From the NCBI RefSeq assembly GCF_003285545.1, contig NZ_QLNV01000005.1, forward strand, positions 124,001 through 188,000: a stretch of DNA of 64,000 nucleotides, in the 5' to 3' direction. This document shows, in pieces, positions 16,479 through 26,186 of the stretch. Below the pieces are notes generated by a model. The model saw nothing but the letters and a program-made list of their open reading frames with translations, made no database searches and was not told the origin of the DNA. Numbering within the stretch: the stretch's first letter is position 1; each line of letters opens with the position of its first letter. The position numbers were made by a program, and so were the translations under genes. Source of the stretch: Sinomicrobium soli (GTDB taxonomy: Bacteria; Bacteroidota; Bacteroidia; Flavobacteriales; Flavobacteriaceae).

Positions 16479-18254
16479 TTAGATCTGTTTGTCCATTTTG
16501 GAGATTACCGTTGCCGCCTTGTCGTAATCCTGTTGCATGGCTACTTCCGATGCGGGGGTGTATCGCGCCAGTTCACAACTTTGCAGCAAACCGATAAACC
16601 CGTCTATGTTCTCATTGTCCACTCCCTTTTCCCGGAGTATTTCGGTGATCTTTTCCTTGCTGAATTCGGAGGTCTCAATATGAATTTTTGCCTTGAGGTA
16701 ATTGTGTAGTGCCCTTTCGAGAGCGATATAGAATTCCTCTTTGCTGCCCAGGGCCTTTTTGGCGGCAGACAGGTATTTCCTGGCCAGCCTGTTGGCCTTT
16801 CTTATCTTGTTGCCCTCTACGTCGGCTGCGATTTTCTGCTTTTTCTTAACGATCATTATGGCCATCGGGATAAGCAGGAAGGGAAGTAAGAGCAATATGT
16901 AAAACAGGCCGGAGAGGAAGAAGTCTTCTCTCGTTGTGCTTACCAGGGCCGGAGACAGTTTGATAAACCTGAACTGGCTTCCGGTAGCCAGTACCTGTTG
17001 CCTGGCAGTACCGCTCTCTGCTGGGGCGGAGGCGGAAGGAAGGGGACCTTCGGTGACGTGGACTGCCTTTGCTTCCGAGGTAAGGGTCTTATAGCTTCCG
17101 CTTTGCGGATCGAAATAGGCGAACGACACCTCGGGCACCGTATACTGTCCCTTAAACTGCGGAACTACCGTATAATTGTCCGAAACGCTTCCGGACATAC
17201 CCGGGAGTGATGTGGATACATTTTCCTTGAATTCGGGAGTGTATACTTCCATGGAACCGGGGAGTTCTACCTTGGGCAGGGAAAAAAGCTTGAAATTTCC
17301 TTTTCCACGGACCTCGACCTTCATCTGGAAGGATTCGGAGGCCTTCAGCGTATTTTTGGAAGCGGTGACATTAAAGTCGAACTGGCCGACGGCACCGCTG
17401 AATCCGGCAGGCTTTCCGTTTTCGGGAAGGGGTTTTACTTCCAGGGTCCTGTTGCCGGCAGAAACAGTTTTATGGGCCTGCGTATACATCCGCCTGCCGA
17501 AAAAATCTCTTTTATTGGTAGGAACATCTATGGTCACGTCAAGAGACAGCGGGGCCAGGGTCAGTTTCCCCTCTTTTTGCGGATAGAGGACTACCTGTTT
17601 CAGTACGACATAACGGTAAGGCTTGCCCTTGTAGGTGCCGTTCTTCATCTCGTAGCGGGTAATGTCTATTTCCTGGCTCCAGAAATTGTTGTAACTGGGA
17701 TTGTCCAGGGCGCGAAAGTCGGAAACATTGGTGTCCGGGCTTATATAGAGTTTGTACACCAGCGTAACAGCTTCGTTGAGATAAGGACTGGCCTTGGAGA
17801 GTTCGGCAACCAGATACAGTTTGCCTTCCGTAAGGCCGGCAGGAGTGCCGTTTTCATCATTCTGAGGCACAGATGCCGTGACGTCTACGGTCACCGGCAG
17901 GGTTTTGTATACGTTTCCGTCAATTTCTATGGTCGCCTGCTTTATGGTAAACTTACCCTGGCTTATAGGGGCCAGTACGTAGGAGTAGGTCTTGGAAAAA
18001 CTTCTCTTTCCGTTGACCCAGGAATGGCTGACCGACTGGTTGGGCCCCATGACCACGGTAAAACCGTCGAAGGCCGGGGGAGTAAAGTTGTCCCCGTCCT
18101 TGTTCATGGTAAACTCTACCCGGAGCCTTTCGTTGACCCCCAGGGTCTCCTTGCTGACCTTGGCTTCGAACTGTATGCTTTCCTGCTGGGCCAGTCCGCT
18201 CCATGAAAAAAGGGTCAGTAAGGATAAAATAACAATATGTTTAGTGATGCTCAT
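16479..18254 (-). CDS. batD: BatD (oxygen tolerance family) protein
   Basis: 591 residues. Signal peptide (cleavage after GLAQ, about 22), a long periplasmic part made of beta-sandwich domains (VNERLRVEFTMNKDGDNFTPP and later repeats), one membrane helix near 445-465 (LFYILLLLPFLLIPMAIMIV) and a cytoplasmic helical tail with ALERALHNYLKAKIHI. This matches BatD, an inner-membrane protein with a large outer domain that probably works with the VWA proteins BatA and BatB. Between batC and batE on the minus strand. Confidence 0.92.
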   Translation of the reverse strand: MSITKHIVILSLLTLFSWSGLAQQESIQFEAKVSKETLGVNERLRVEFTMNKDGDNFTPPAFDGFTVVMGPNQSVSHSWVNGKRSFSKTYSYVLAPISQGKFTIKQATIEIDGNVYKTLPVTVDVTASVPQNDENGTPAGLTEGKLYLVAELSKASPYLNEAVTLVYKLYISPDTNVSDFRALDNPSYNNFWSQEIDITRYEMKNGTYKGKPYRYVVLKQVVLYPQKEGKLTLAPLSLDVTIDVPTNKRDFFGRRMYTQAHKTVSAGNRTLEVKPLPENGKPAGFSGAVGQFDFNVTASKNTLKASESFQMKVEVRGKGNFKLFSLPKVELPGSMEVYTPEFKENVSTSLPGMSGSVSDNYTVVPQFKGQYTVPEVSFAYFDPQSGSYKTLTSEAKAVHVTEGPLPSASAPAESGTARQQVLATGSQFRFIKLSPALVSTTREDFFLSGLFYILLLLPFLLIPMAIMIVKKKQKIAADVEGNKIRKANRLARKYLSAAKKALGSKEEFYIALERALHNYLKAKIHIETSEFSKEKITEILREKGVDNENIDGFIGLLQSCELARYTPASEVAMQQDYDKAATVISKMDKQI

Positions 18255-18301
18255 AGTTCTATCATCTCATTTAAGTCCGGAAAATACGATACTTTTCCGG
18301 G

Positions 18302-19264
18302 CTACCAGTCTTTTTCCGATGAGGTTCCGGATTTGGTTTCCTTGGCCTTTTTGGCATTGATCTTGTCCTGAACCCTTTTCTCTTCCCTTCCCATAGCTTC
18401 CAGTAGCGCCTTTATCTGCTGGGGAGACAGTTCGCTCCTGCCTTCCTGTGGCTGGCCCTGGCCCTCCTGGGGTTCGCCCTGCTGCTCTTCGCCCTGCCCG
18501 TCCTGAGGCGATTCTTCATCTCCTTTTTCGTCCTGTTCGCCGGGTTGCTGTTCTTCGTTATCCCCTTCGTTCCCCTGGTCGTCCTGGTCCTTGTTCTGCT
18601 GGTCTTTGTTTTCCTCGTTATCGTTGTCTCCTTCCTTGCCCTGGTCCTGCTGGTCCTGGTTCTGGTCACCACCCTGGTCCTTGTCCTGCTGGTCTTTGTC
18701 CTGATCCTTGTTGTCATCCCCTCCGCCCTGGTTCTGGTCATTTTTCAGCATTTCTTTTGCCAGGGCAAGATTGTACCTGGTTTCCTCGTCGGCAGGGTTG
18801 TTGCGGAGCGCCTCCTTATAGGCCTCTACCGCTTTCTGGTACTCCTTGTTCTTCATAAAGACATTTCCAAGGTTGTGATAGGCCTTGTGCTTTTCTGTTT
18901 TACTGCCTGCAATTTCGCCTGCCTGTTTATACCTGGAAAAAGCTTCTCCGAGGTTTTCCCTTCTGTAATACGCGTTCCCGAGATTGTATCGTGCCGCGGC
19001 ATTATCTGCATTTTTAGAAATGGCTTCCCTGTAATTTACCTCGGCATCTTCAAATGCGTCGGCAGCCAGTTCCGAATTGGCCTTGTATACCAGCTGTTCC
19101 GATTCCCGTACCGCCTTGTCTTTTTCCTTGTCCTGTTCCTGTGCGGAGAGGCCGCCGCCGGGGCAGCACAAGCACAACACTACGGTCAGGAAGGCCGGGG
19201 CCATGCAACGGCTGATGCTGTAAAAACGACAATATGTATAATAAAAGGTATTCATTTCCGACAT
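18302..19264 (-). CDS. batC: BatC: TPR protein with acidic low-complexity tail
   Basis: 320 residues. Signal peptide (ending LSAQ), then three TPR repeats (AAARYNLGNAYYRRENLGEAF, HKAYHNLGNVFMKNKEYQKAV, DEETRYNLALAKEML). From about 175 to 285 follows a very unusual Asp/Gln/Lys/Glu/Asn tract built from DQDKDQ-, GDNDNEE- and EEQQGEPQE-like words. The end (LSPQQIKALLEAMGREEKRVQDK) is conserved in BatC. The acidic tract is DNA-repetitive and may vary in length between strains. ATG alternatives at 19264 and 19255 cannot be separated. Confidence 0.9.
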   Translation of the reverse strand: MSEMNTFYYTYCRFYSISRCMAPAFLTVVLCLCCPGGGLSAQEQDKEKDKAVRESEQLVYKANSELAADAFEDAEVNYREAISKNADNAAARYNLGNAYYRRENLGEAFSRYKQAGEIAGSKTEKHKAYHNLGNVFMKNKEYQKAVEAYKEALRNNPADEETRYNLALAKEMLKNDQNQGGGDDNKDQDKDQQDKDQGGDQNQDQQDQGKEGDNDNEENKDQQNKDQDDQGNEGDNEEQQPGEQDEKGDEESPQDGQGEEQQGEPQEGQGQPQEGRSELSPQQIKALLEAMGREEKRVQDKINAKKAKETKSGTSSEKDW

Positions 19265-19317
19265 GCTTTTAAAACTTAAAACCCTGAACTCATTCTGTTC
19301 CGATCGCCATGCGGCGG

Positions 19318-20361
19318 TTATCCTTCATTCTTTTCGTTAAAAAGGTTAAGCTTCCTCAACCAGGAAGTCTTCCGTTCCAGGAAAAGGAGGTCTAAAATTA
19401 AAAATAATAAAGCGGCACCCAAAAACCACTGGAACTGGCTTTTATAGTCGGCAAACTGCTTTGTTTCATATTCCTTCTTATCCATATTTCCGAGATAGTC
19501 CTTCATGAAGTCCACCACCCCGGCAGTATTGTTGCCGTTCATATAGGCCCCGTTACTGTTATCTGCGATTTTTTCCAGGGTCTCCTCATTCATGTGAGTG
19601 ATGACTACTTCGCCCTGTCTGTCTTTCTTATAGGTCTCCGTAATGCCGTTCCTCTTTATCGGTATGGGGCCTCCCTTTGCTGTTCCCACACCTATGGTCA
19701 CCACGCGTATTCCCTTTTGCTTCAGTTCCTCCAGCGGGGCGTCGATACTGCTTTCGTGGTCTTCCCCGTCCGAAACGATTACCAGTATCTTGTTGGTCTG
19801 TTCTTGGTCGTTAAAGTACCCTGCCGCCATATTCATGGCTTCGCCTATTGCCGTGCCCTGGGAAGACAGCATATCGGTATTCATGCCCTGCAGGAACATC
19901 TTGGCCGCAGCGTAGTCGGTAGTGATGGGGAGTTGCGGAAAGGCATCCCCGGCATAGGCGATAATCCCTATGCGGTCTCCGGCAAGCTGGTCGATAACGG
20001 CGGAAATGAGGCGTTTCGATTTTTCAAGACGGTTCGGGGTAATGTCTTCCGCCAGCATGCTTTTTGAAACGTCGACGGCAAATACGATATCCACACCTTC
20101 CCTTTTTACCGTTTCGAGTTTACTCCCGATCTTCGGGTTTACCAGCGCAAAGGTCAGTGCGGCAAAAGCCAGCAGCAACATCAACAGCTTGAGCAGGGGC
20201 TTGAACGACGACGTTTCGGGGCTGAGCTTTTTGAGGAGGACTGCATCTGCAAACTGTCGTTGTGCCCTTTTTTTCCATACCTGAAGGAGAACAAAGAGCA
20301 ATACCACCACAGGGATGATGGCCAGCAGGTAAAAATATGTCTTTTCTTCCAGTACGTACAT
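19318..20361 (-). CDS. batB: BatB: von Willebrand factor A membrane protein
   Basis: 347 residues from the ATG at 20361 (MYVLEEKTYFYLLA), the usual BatB start; an ATG nine bases upstream is possible. Two N-terminal helices, a VWA domain and a C-terminal helix (FLGAALLFLILDLLFL). The MIDAS metal site is intact: DVSKS (DxSxS), a Thr in the STAIGE-like segment around SSQGTAIGEAMN, and SDGEDHE. It should bind a partner through a divalent metal in the periplasm. Next to batA and batC in the operon. Confidence 0.94.
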   Translation of the reverse strand: MYVLEEKTYFYLLAIIPVVVLLFVLLQVWKKRAQRQFADAVLLKKLSPETSSFKPLLKLLMLLLAFAALTFALVNPKIGSKLETVKREGVDIVFAVDVSKSMLAEDITPNRLEKSKRLISAVIDQLAGDRIGIIAYAGDAFPQLPITTDYAAAKMFLQGMNTDMLSSQGTAIGEAMNMAAGYFNDQEQTNKILVIVSDGEDHESSIDAPLEELKQKGIRVVTIGVGTAKGGPIPIKRNGITETYKKDRQGEVVITHMNEETLEKIADNSNGAYMNGNNTAGVVDFMKDYLGNMDKKEYETKQFADYKSQFQWFLGAALLFLILDLLFLERKTSWLRKLNLFNEKNEG

Positions 20362-20426
20362 TTCTGTCAATGATTTTAGGCGTTACACTTTACAGCGTGC
20401 CCGCTTCGGTGTAATGCGGATACAAA

Positions 20427-21428
20427 TTACACAAAACTCCTGAATACCGTATAACGCAATAATAATTCCAGGAACAATAATGCCCCGGCCAGTATGACCA
20501 GCGGGCGGAACTTTTCGTCGTAATTGTAATATTTGAATTCTTCTATTTCCGTGGTTTCGAGCTGATTGATCTCCTCGTAGATCTCTTCGAGTTTCTTGTT
20601 GTCGGTGGCCCGGAAATACCTGCCCCCGGTTTCCCTGGCGATATCCTGGAGCAATTTTTCGTCTATTTCAACTTTCTGCATACCATAGCGAAAGGAACCG
20701 TCGGGGTTATACGCTATGGGGGTCATGGCCATACCGTTGGTCCCCAGTCCTATGGTATAGGTCTTTATACCGTACTCCTTGGCCAGTTCGGTAGCGGTAA
20801 GGGGCTCTATAACCCCGGTATTGTTTACCCCGTCGGTGAGCAGTATGATCACCTTGCTTTCGGCCTTGCTGTCCTTGAGGCGGTTAACGGCTGTAGCCAG
20901 CCCCATGCCGATGGCAGTCCCGTCACGGAGGGTTTCGAAATCAAGGCTTTTCAGGGTGTTCAGCACCAGTGGCTTATCGCTTGTTACGGGAATGGGGGTA
21001 TAGCTTTCCCCGGCATAGGCTACCAGCCCGATACGATCGTTAGGGCGGTTTTTGATAAATTCGGCAACGACCTCCTTGAGTGCCGTAAGGCGGTTTGGCT
21101 TCAGGTCTTTGGCCAGCATGCTCGAAGAAAAATCAAGGGCCATAACAATATCGATACCCCGTGTCATACTGGTTCTGGAGGTGACATCCAGGGTCTGCGG
21201 CCTTGCCATGGCGGTAATCAGCAGGGCAATGGCCAGCAGGCGGAATACGAACAGTACGGGTTTGAGTTTCGGCAATAAAGAAGCGTGGGTTTTAAAGCCC
21301 TGTGTCGTTGAGATTTTAAGGGGAGCAGCGGCCTTTTTGCGCTTCAGTATATACCATATGATAGCCAGAGGAAGCAGCAAAAGCAACCAGAAACACTGCG
21401 GATTTGCAAATTGAATATTCTCCAGCAT
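20427..21428 (-). CDS. batA: BatA: von Willebrand factor A membrane protein
   Basis: 333 residues. Helices at about 10-27 and 55-75, a VWA domain with an intact MIDAS (DFSSSM, RDGTAIGMGL, LTDGVNNTG) and a last helix near 310-328. Same architecture as BatB, its paralogue. It begins directly after the gene at 21430 (one base between), so the two are translated from one message and probably coupled. Confidence 0.94.
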   Translation of the reverse strand: MLENIQFANPQCFWLLLLLPLAIIWYILKRKKAAAPLKISTTQGFKTHASLLPKLKPVLFVFRLLAIALLITAMARPQTLDVTSRTSMTRGIDIVMALDFSSSMLAKDLKPNRLTALKEVVAEFIKNRPNDRIGLVAYAGESYTPIPVTSDKPLVLNTLKSLDFETLRDGTAIGMGLATAVNRLKDSKAESKVIILLTDGVNNTGVIEPLTATELAKEYGIKTYTIGLGTNGMAMTPIAYNPDGSFRYGMQKVEIDEKLLQDIARETGGRYFRATDNKKLEEIYEEINQLETTEIEEFKYYNYDEKFRPLVILAGALLFLELLLRYTVFRSFV

Positions 21429-21429
21429 C

Positions 21430-23112
21430 TTATTGGTTTTTAAAATCTATGGAATTGATGATCCTTTCCTCGATCTCAGGAGCATACCTGTCGTCCCTGT
21501 GGTACACTATGGTAACCTGTTCAAAAGCTCCTTTTTCGTTAAAATTGAGGATCACATAATTGGCCTTTACCGTTTTTTCGCTTCCCGGAACGGCAATAAT
21601 GTCCATACTTCCGAAGACCTTGATCCCCTTGGCCCCCGAAGGGGTGGTAAATTCTTCCTGCTTTACGAGCATGTTTTTGGCTCCCTGCTGTTCTATGGTG
21701 GCTACGGCTCCTTTTATGGCGTCTTCTACCTTAAACTCTACCCCCTGCCTGAAAGTGGTTACACTTGCCGAGATGTGGAAACTGCCCATCAGGCTGCCGT
21801 AGGTAAAGGTCTGATTGGCACTTACCGCTTCTTTCATGGCATCGGGAATATCGACTTTCGTTCGCCGGAGTACTCTCGGTGTTTCCATGACTATGGCCGG
21901 ATAGCCGTATTCGCTGCTCACCCATTCTCCGTGTAGCAATTCCCGGGTAGGATGCCCGAAAACCGTATCTTTTACCTGGTGATATCCGAAATATACGGTA
22001 GCGGCCCCTGCCAGGAGTACGACGATACAGCCCGCTGCTATGGCCAGGGTAATACGTCTTTTTTTGCGGCGTTTGCGCTCCAGTTCAGCCCTGTAGGCTT
22101 CCTGCTGCAACAGTTCTTCCTCGGTAGGTTCGGGGATGGCTTCCCGGGTACGTACCACCACATGCTCTATAATTTTCCTGTCCTCTTCCGCAACCCGGGT
22201 ATCCGGCCTGGAACGCGCAAATTTTACCAGGTCGGCCTTCTGAAGAACAGCCTTGAAATTGTCGATCGTGCTTTTTTCCAGTTTCAGCTTCCCTGCCTCC
22301 TGCAGCATTTCGAGTTTGGCCACCAGTTCCTCAGTGGTGCTCTCCATGGCGGAAATGTGAATTTCCTCTTCGAGATATTCCCTGACGATATGGGTGAGCT
22401 CGGAATAGTATTCCTTGTATTGCGACTGTATGAGATAGCGCGATTCTTCCAGCTTTTTCAGACCGAGCAGGGCGCGGTCGAACGGAGGCAGCAGGGCTTC
22501 TTTCTCCTCCTCGGTAAGGGGTTTTTTACGGATAAAGAACCAGTAGACCGCTGCTGCAATGACCAGGGCTCCCAGCAATCCCCACAGCAGGAAACGGATC
22601 CACCCGGAATAGCTTCCCGAAACTTCCTGCACGGGTTTGATGTCGTACATTTTTTGCGCAGTGGTATCTACGGCGATGTCATTTACGGTGACCCGGAGTG
22701 AATCGGTATAAAACTCCCTGTTGTTGATGACCACCTTTTGCCGGGGTACGGTGTAATGACCGGAATCGAATTGGGTCAGGGCGTATTTGCGAATGAGATC
22801 GAACCGGTCTTCGGTGCGAAAGGTATCTATATCGGTAGCTTCCACCATTTCGAGGGGGGTGAAGGTCTGTCCTTCGGGAAATACGACCAGTGCGGTGGTA
22901 TCTGTCTTTACCCTTATTTCAAAATGCAGTTGTTCGCCGATCTTTATTTGGGTGGTATCGATCACCGAAGATACTTCAGGCGAGGTCTGGGCCTTTATCA
23001 CAGCGGGAAACAGGAAGAGTAGGAAAGCAAAAGATAAGCCTGCCGCTACAGCGAAAACGCTGTGTCTTTTTTCCGTGTCCCCCGAATTTCTGTTCATAAT
23101 TTTCAATCTCAT
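21430..23112 (-). CDS. Bat-operon protein with two membrane helices (unnamed)
   Basis: 560 residues. Signal peptide (cleavage near IKAQ, residue 42), a beta-sandwich periplasmic domain like the BatD N-terminus (TQIKIGEQLHFEIRVKTD), a membrane helix around 180-195 with a cytoplasmic helical region (EKEALLPPFDRALLGLKKLEE), then a second helix at about 358-378 (IAAGCIVVLLAGAATVYFGY) and a C-terminal domain of about 180 residues. The first half matches the protein usually found between DUF58 and BatA. The second helix and C-terminal domain look like an added module. Start 23112 or 23097. Confidence 0.85.
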   Translation of the reverse strand: MRLKIMNRNSGDTEKRHSVFAVAAGLSFAFLLFLFPAVIKAQTSPEVSSVIDTTQIKIGEQLHFEIRVKTDTTALVVFPEGQTFTPLEMVEATDIDTFRTEDRFDLIRKYALTQFDSGHYTVPRQKVVINNREFYTDSLRVTVNDIAVDTTAQKMYDIKPVQEVSGSYSGWIRFLLWGLLGALVIAAAVYWFFIRKKPLTEEEKEALLPPFDRALLGLKKLEESRYLIQSQYKEYYSELTHIVREYLEEEIHISAMESTTEELVAKLEMLQEAGKLKLEKSTIDNFKAVLQKADLVKFARSRPDTRVAEEDRKIIEHVVVRTREAIPEPTEEELLQQEAYRAELERKRRKKRRITLAIAAGCIVVLLAGAATVYFGYHQVKDTVFGHPTRELLHGEWVSSEYGYPAIVMETPRVLRRTKVDIPDAMKEAVSANQTFTYGSLMGSFHISASVTTFRQGVEFKVEDAIKGAVATIEQQGAKNMLVKQEEFTTPSGAKGIKVFGSMDIIAVPGSEKTVKANYVILNFNEKGAFEQVTIVYHRDDRYAPEIEERIINSIDFKNQ

Positions 23113-23131
23113 TACAGACCTGACGGTCGTT

Positions 23132-23998
23132 TTATGCTCGTCGTTTAAAATATCCTAACAGTTTCCTGACATAACTTTCATCCACGCGGTTGTGCAGTAC
23201 ACCGGCCCCGCTCCTGGTAAAGGAGTTGTGAAAGTAGTCTACGCGTTCCTTGTAATAGGCCGTATACCCGTTACGCACTTTTTTCGATGCGGTATTTACA
23301 GTGACCAGCGCTCCGGTTTCTTCGTCTTCGGCGGTAATCATGCCCAGGTTGGGAAGGGCTTCTTCGTGCCTGTCGTAGACCCTGATCCCGGTGATATCGT
23401 GTTTTTTTCCGGCGATCCGGAGCGTGTGGTTGTAATCATCGTCCATAAAATCGGAAAGGATGAATACGATGGCCTTTTTTTTCATTATGTTGGAAAGGAA
23501 CTTCAGGGCCTCGTTGATATCTGTTTTTTTACGCTCCGACCGGAATTCCAGGAGTTCCCTTATAATGCGCAATACATGCGATCTTCCTTTCTTCGGCGGG
23601 ATATAGAGCTCTATCTGGTCTGAAAAAAGGATAAGGCCTATCTTGTCATTGTTCTGGGTAGCGGAAAATGCCAGGGTGGCTGCAATTTCCGTGATCACTT
23701 CATTCTTGAACTGCGAAGTGGTGCCGAAAAACTGGCTTCCGCTTATATCGGCCATGAGCATCATGGTAAGCTCCCGCTCCTCTTCAAAAACCTTGACAAA
23801 AGGTTCGTTGTACCGGGCTGTGACATTCCAGTCTATATTCCTCACATCATCGCCGAACTGGTATTGCCTTACTTCGCTGAAAGTCATACCCCTCCCCTTG
23901 AAGGTGGAATGGTATTCCCCTCCAAAGATATGGTCCGACAACCGCCGTGTCTTGATCTCTATTTTCCTTACTTTTTTAAGTAATTCCTTGGTGTCCAT
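23132..23998 (-). CDS. DUF58 domain protein of the Bat operon
   Basis: 288 residues, soluble. The family signature is clear: GRGMTFSEVRQYQFGDDVRNIDWNV split over residues 33-57, followed by VKVFEEERELTMMLMADISGS, a VWA-like core with the D-I-S-G-S metal motif. DUF58 proteins always travel with MoxR ATPases and are thought to be their partners. It lies 95 bases after moxR and 19 before the two-helix protein gene. Confidence 0.95.
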   Translation of the reverse strand: MDTKELLKKVRKIEIKTRRLSDHIFGGEYHSTFKGRGMTFSEVRQYQFGDDVRNIDWNVTARYNEPFVKVFEEERELTMMLMADISGSQFFGTTSQFKNEVITEIAATLAFSATQNNDKIGLILFSDQIELYIPPKKGRSHVLRIIRELLEFRSERKKTDINEALKFLSNIMKKKAIVFILSDFMDDDYNHTLRIAGKKHDITGIRVYDRHEEALPNLGMITAEDEETGALVTVNTASKKVRNGYTAYYKERVDYFHNSFTRSGAGVLHNRVDESYVRKLLGYFKRRA

Positions 23999-24093
23999 AC
24001 GCTCCGGAAAGAGAGGTTTGCAGTTTCCTGCCCCCGGGAGGGCAATGCATCCTTTTTAATTTTTCGATCTTGATGCCGTGGGTTCAGCGGAGA

Positions 24094-25095
24094 TCAGGGA
24101 ACTTCCACTTCATTGACGATCTTGTTGATGATATCTACCGAAGTAATGTTTTCCGCCTCTGCTTCATAGGTGATCCCGATCCTGTGGCGCAGTACGTCGT
24201 AGACCATGGCCCTTACGTCTTCGGGAACCACGTACCCGCGGCGTTTGATAAAGGCGTAGCATTTGGCGGCAGTGGCCAGGTTTATACTTCCCCGGGGCGA
24301 GGCGCCGAAACTTATAAGAGGTTTCAGGTCAGACAATTTGTATTTTTCGGGATAGCGGGTGGCAAAGATGAGATCGAGGATGTACTTCTCTATTTTTTCA
24401 TCCATATATACTTCGCTTACCGATTGCTGGGCACTTAATATCTGCTCCAGCGATACTACCGGATTTACCTTTTCAAAGCTTCCTTTCAGGTTGGCCCGGA
24501 TAATGAGCTGTTCTTCGTCCAGCTTGGGATAATCGATAACGGTTTTCAGCATAAACCGGTCTACCTGTGCTTCGGGCAGGGGATAGGTTCCTTCCTGTTC
24601 TACGGGGTTCTGTGTGGCCATCACCAGGAATGGCTTATCCAGTCTGAAAGTCTTGTCGCCTATGGTTACCTGCTTTTCCTGCATGGCCTCCAAGAGTGCC
24701 GATTGTACCTTCGCAGGCGCCCTGTTGATCTCGTCTGCGAGCACGAAATTCGCAAAAATGGGCCCTTTCTTGATGGAAAAATCATTCTCCTTGATATTGT
24801 AGATCATGGTCCCTACTACGTCGGCAGGAAGCAGGTCGGGAGTAAACTGTATCCGGCTGAATGTTCCGTGTACTGCTTGCGACAGCGTGTTTATTGCCAG
24901 GGTCTTGGCGAGTCCGGGAACCCCTTCGAGAAGGATGTGCCCCCGACCCAGAAGCCCGATCAGAAGGCGTTCCACCATGTGTTTCTGCCCTACGATAACC
25001 TTGTTCATTTCCAGGGTGAGTAAATCGACAAAAGCACTCTCCCGCTGGATTTTTTCATTAATTAAGCCAATATCTGAAGTCTTGTTATCTTCCAT
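24094..25095 (-). CDS. MoxR family AAA+ ATPase
   Basis: 333 residues. AAA_3 core with Walker A GVPGLAKT, Walker B LADEIN, sensor motif MATQNPVEQEGTYPLPEAQ and the arginine finger region VDRFMLK. A lid domain follows (LKPLISFGASPRGSI). MoxR ATPases are cytoplasmic chaperone-like enzymes acting on VWA proteins, here BatA and BatB. It is the first gene of the eight-gene operon (25095 down to 15650). Its upstream 250 bases are AT-rich and carry no clear TAnnTTTG. Confidence 0.96.
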   Translation of the reverse strand: MEDNKTSDIGLINEKIQRESAFVDLLTLEMNKVIVGQKHMVERLLIGLLGRGHILLEGVPGLAKTLAINTLSQAVHGTFSRIQFTPDLLPADVVGTMIYNIKENDFSIKKGPIFANFVLADEINRAPAKVQSALLEAMQEKQVTIGDKTFRLDKPFLVMATQNPVEQEGTYPLPEAQVDRFMLKTVIDYPKLDEEQLIIRANLKGSFEKVNPVVSLEQILSAQQSVSEVYMDEKIEKYILDLIFATRYPEKYKLSDLKPLISFGASPRGSINLATAAKCYAFIKRRGYVVPEDVRAMVYDVLRHRIGITYEAEAENITSVDIINKIVNEVEVP

Positions 25096-25341
25096 CGATT
25101 ATATGTTTTGCGCCGTGAATATACTAAACCTGACTGTTACGATGCAAATTGAAAAATTAATTTCAAACAGGGTAGTTAATTAATAGTTAAAAAATAGCGC
25201 CCGAAGGAAGTAATAACGAACTGTTTATAAAATTTTAGTACAAATTAACGAATATGTGTATTTCGGGCAGGAAAGGGTGGCTTCAAAATAAAATATTACT
25301 TTTATGCTGCAAAGGGATGTTGTTACCTTAAAATTAAAGCT

Positions 25342-26118
25342 ATGCATAAAGAAAAGGGAGTGGATAAGGATCTCACCGCATTTATCACGGGGGCAACCAG
25401 TGGTATAGGAAGGGCTACGGCCCAGGTATTTGCCCGGCAGGGAATACGCCTGGTGCTTTGCGGGCGGAGGCAGGAACGCCTGGAAAACCTGAAGCTGGAA
25501 TTGTCGGGATTTACCGATGTACACGTTCTGCAATTTGATGTGAGCAACAGGGACGATGTTTTTGAGGCGGTCAACAGTTTGCCGGAGCGCTTCTCGGAGA
25601 TCGGGATCCTCATCAATAATGCGGGTAATGCACATGGGCTTGACCCTATACAGGAAGGAGATGTCGATGACTGGGATGCCATGATAGACAGTAATGTAAA
25701 AGGGTTGTTGTATGTGTCCAGGGCCATCCTTCCGCAGATGGTGCGCAGAAAGCGCGGGCATGTTATCCATGTGGGGTCTATAGCTGCCAAGGAGGTATAT
25801 GCCAACGGGGGAGTGTACTGTGCCAGCAAGCACGCCGTAGACGCGATCAGTAAGGGGATGCGTATCGACCTGAATGCCTATGGCATCAGGGTGGGAGCCA
25901 TTCACCCGGGGATGGTGGAGACGGAATTCAGCAGGGTGCGCTTCAAGGGCGATACGGAACGGGCAGATGCCGTGTACAGCGGTATAGAGGCCCTTACTGC
26001 CGAAGATGTTGCCGAGATCATATACTTCATGGTCTCCAGGCCGCCCCATGTGAATATTGCCGATCTGCTGGTGCTCCCCCTGGCCCAGGCTTCCGCCTCG
26101 GTAACACACCGGGAATAA
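25342..26118 (+). CDS. SDR family NADP-dependent oxidoreductase
   Basis: 258 residues. Classical short-chain dehydrogenase: coenzyme motif TGATSGIGR near residue 15, Arg after strand 2 (CGRRQERL) favouring NADPH, the NNAG motif, catalytic Ser in HVGSIAA and Tyr-Lys in YCASK. The overall text is closest to YdfG-like enzymes that oxidise 3-hydroxy acids or serine, but the substrate cannot be fixed. Monocistronic; plus strand after the moxR promoter region. Confidence 0.93.
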   Translation: MHKEKGVDKDLTAFITGATSGIGRATAQVFARQGIRLVLCGRRQERLENLKLELSGFTDVHVLQFDVSNRDDVFEAVNSLPERFSEIGILINNAGNAHGLDPIQEGDVDDWDAMIDSNVKGLLYVSRAILPQMVRRKRGHVIHVGSIAAKEVYANGGVYCASKHAVDAISKGMRIDLNAYGIRVGAIHPGMVETEFSRVRFKGDTERADAVYSGIEALTAEDVAEIIYFMVSRPPHVNIADLLVLPLAQASASVTHRE

Positions 26119-26186
26119 ACCGGACTTTCATCCTGTTTTACAAAGCTGTAGATAAGAAATTCGCAGCAGTTTAGCTCTGCACTGTC

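Noticed and set aside
18412-18745. CRISPR-like or tandem repeat array
   Set aside because: The repetition is the coding of the acidic BatC tract; no spacer structure.
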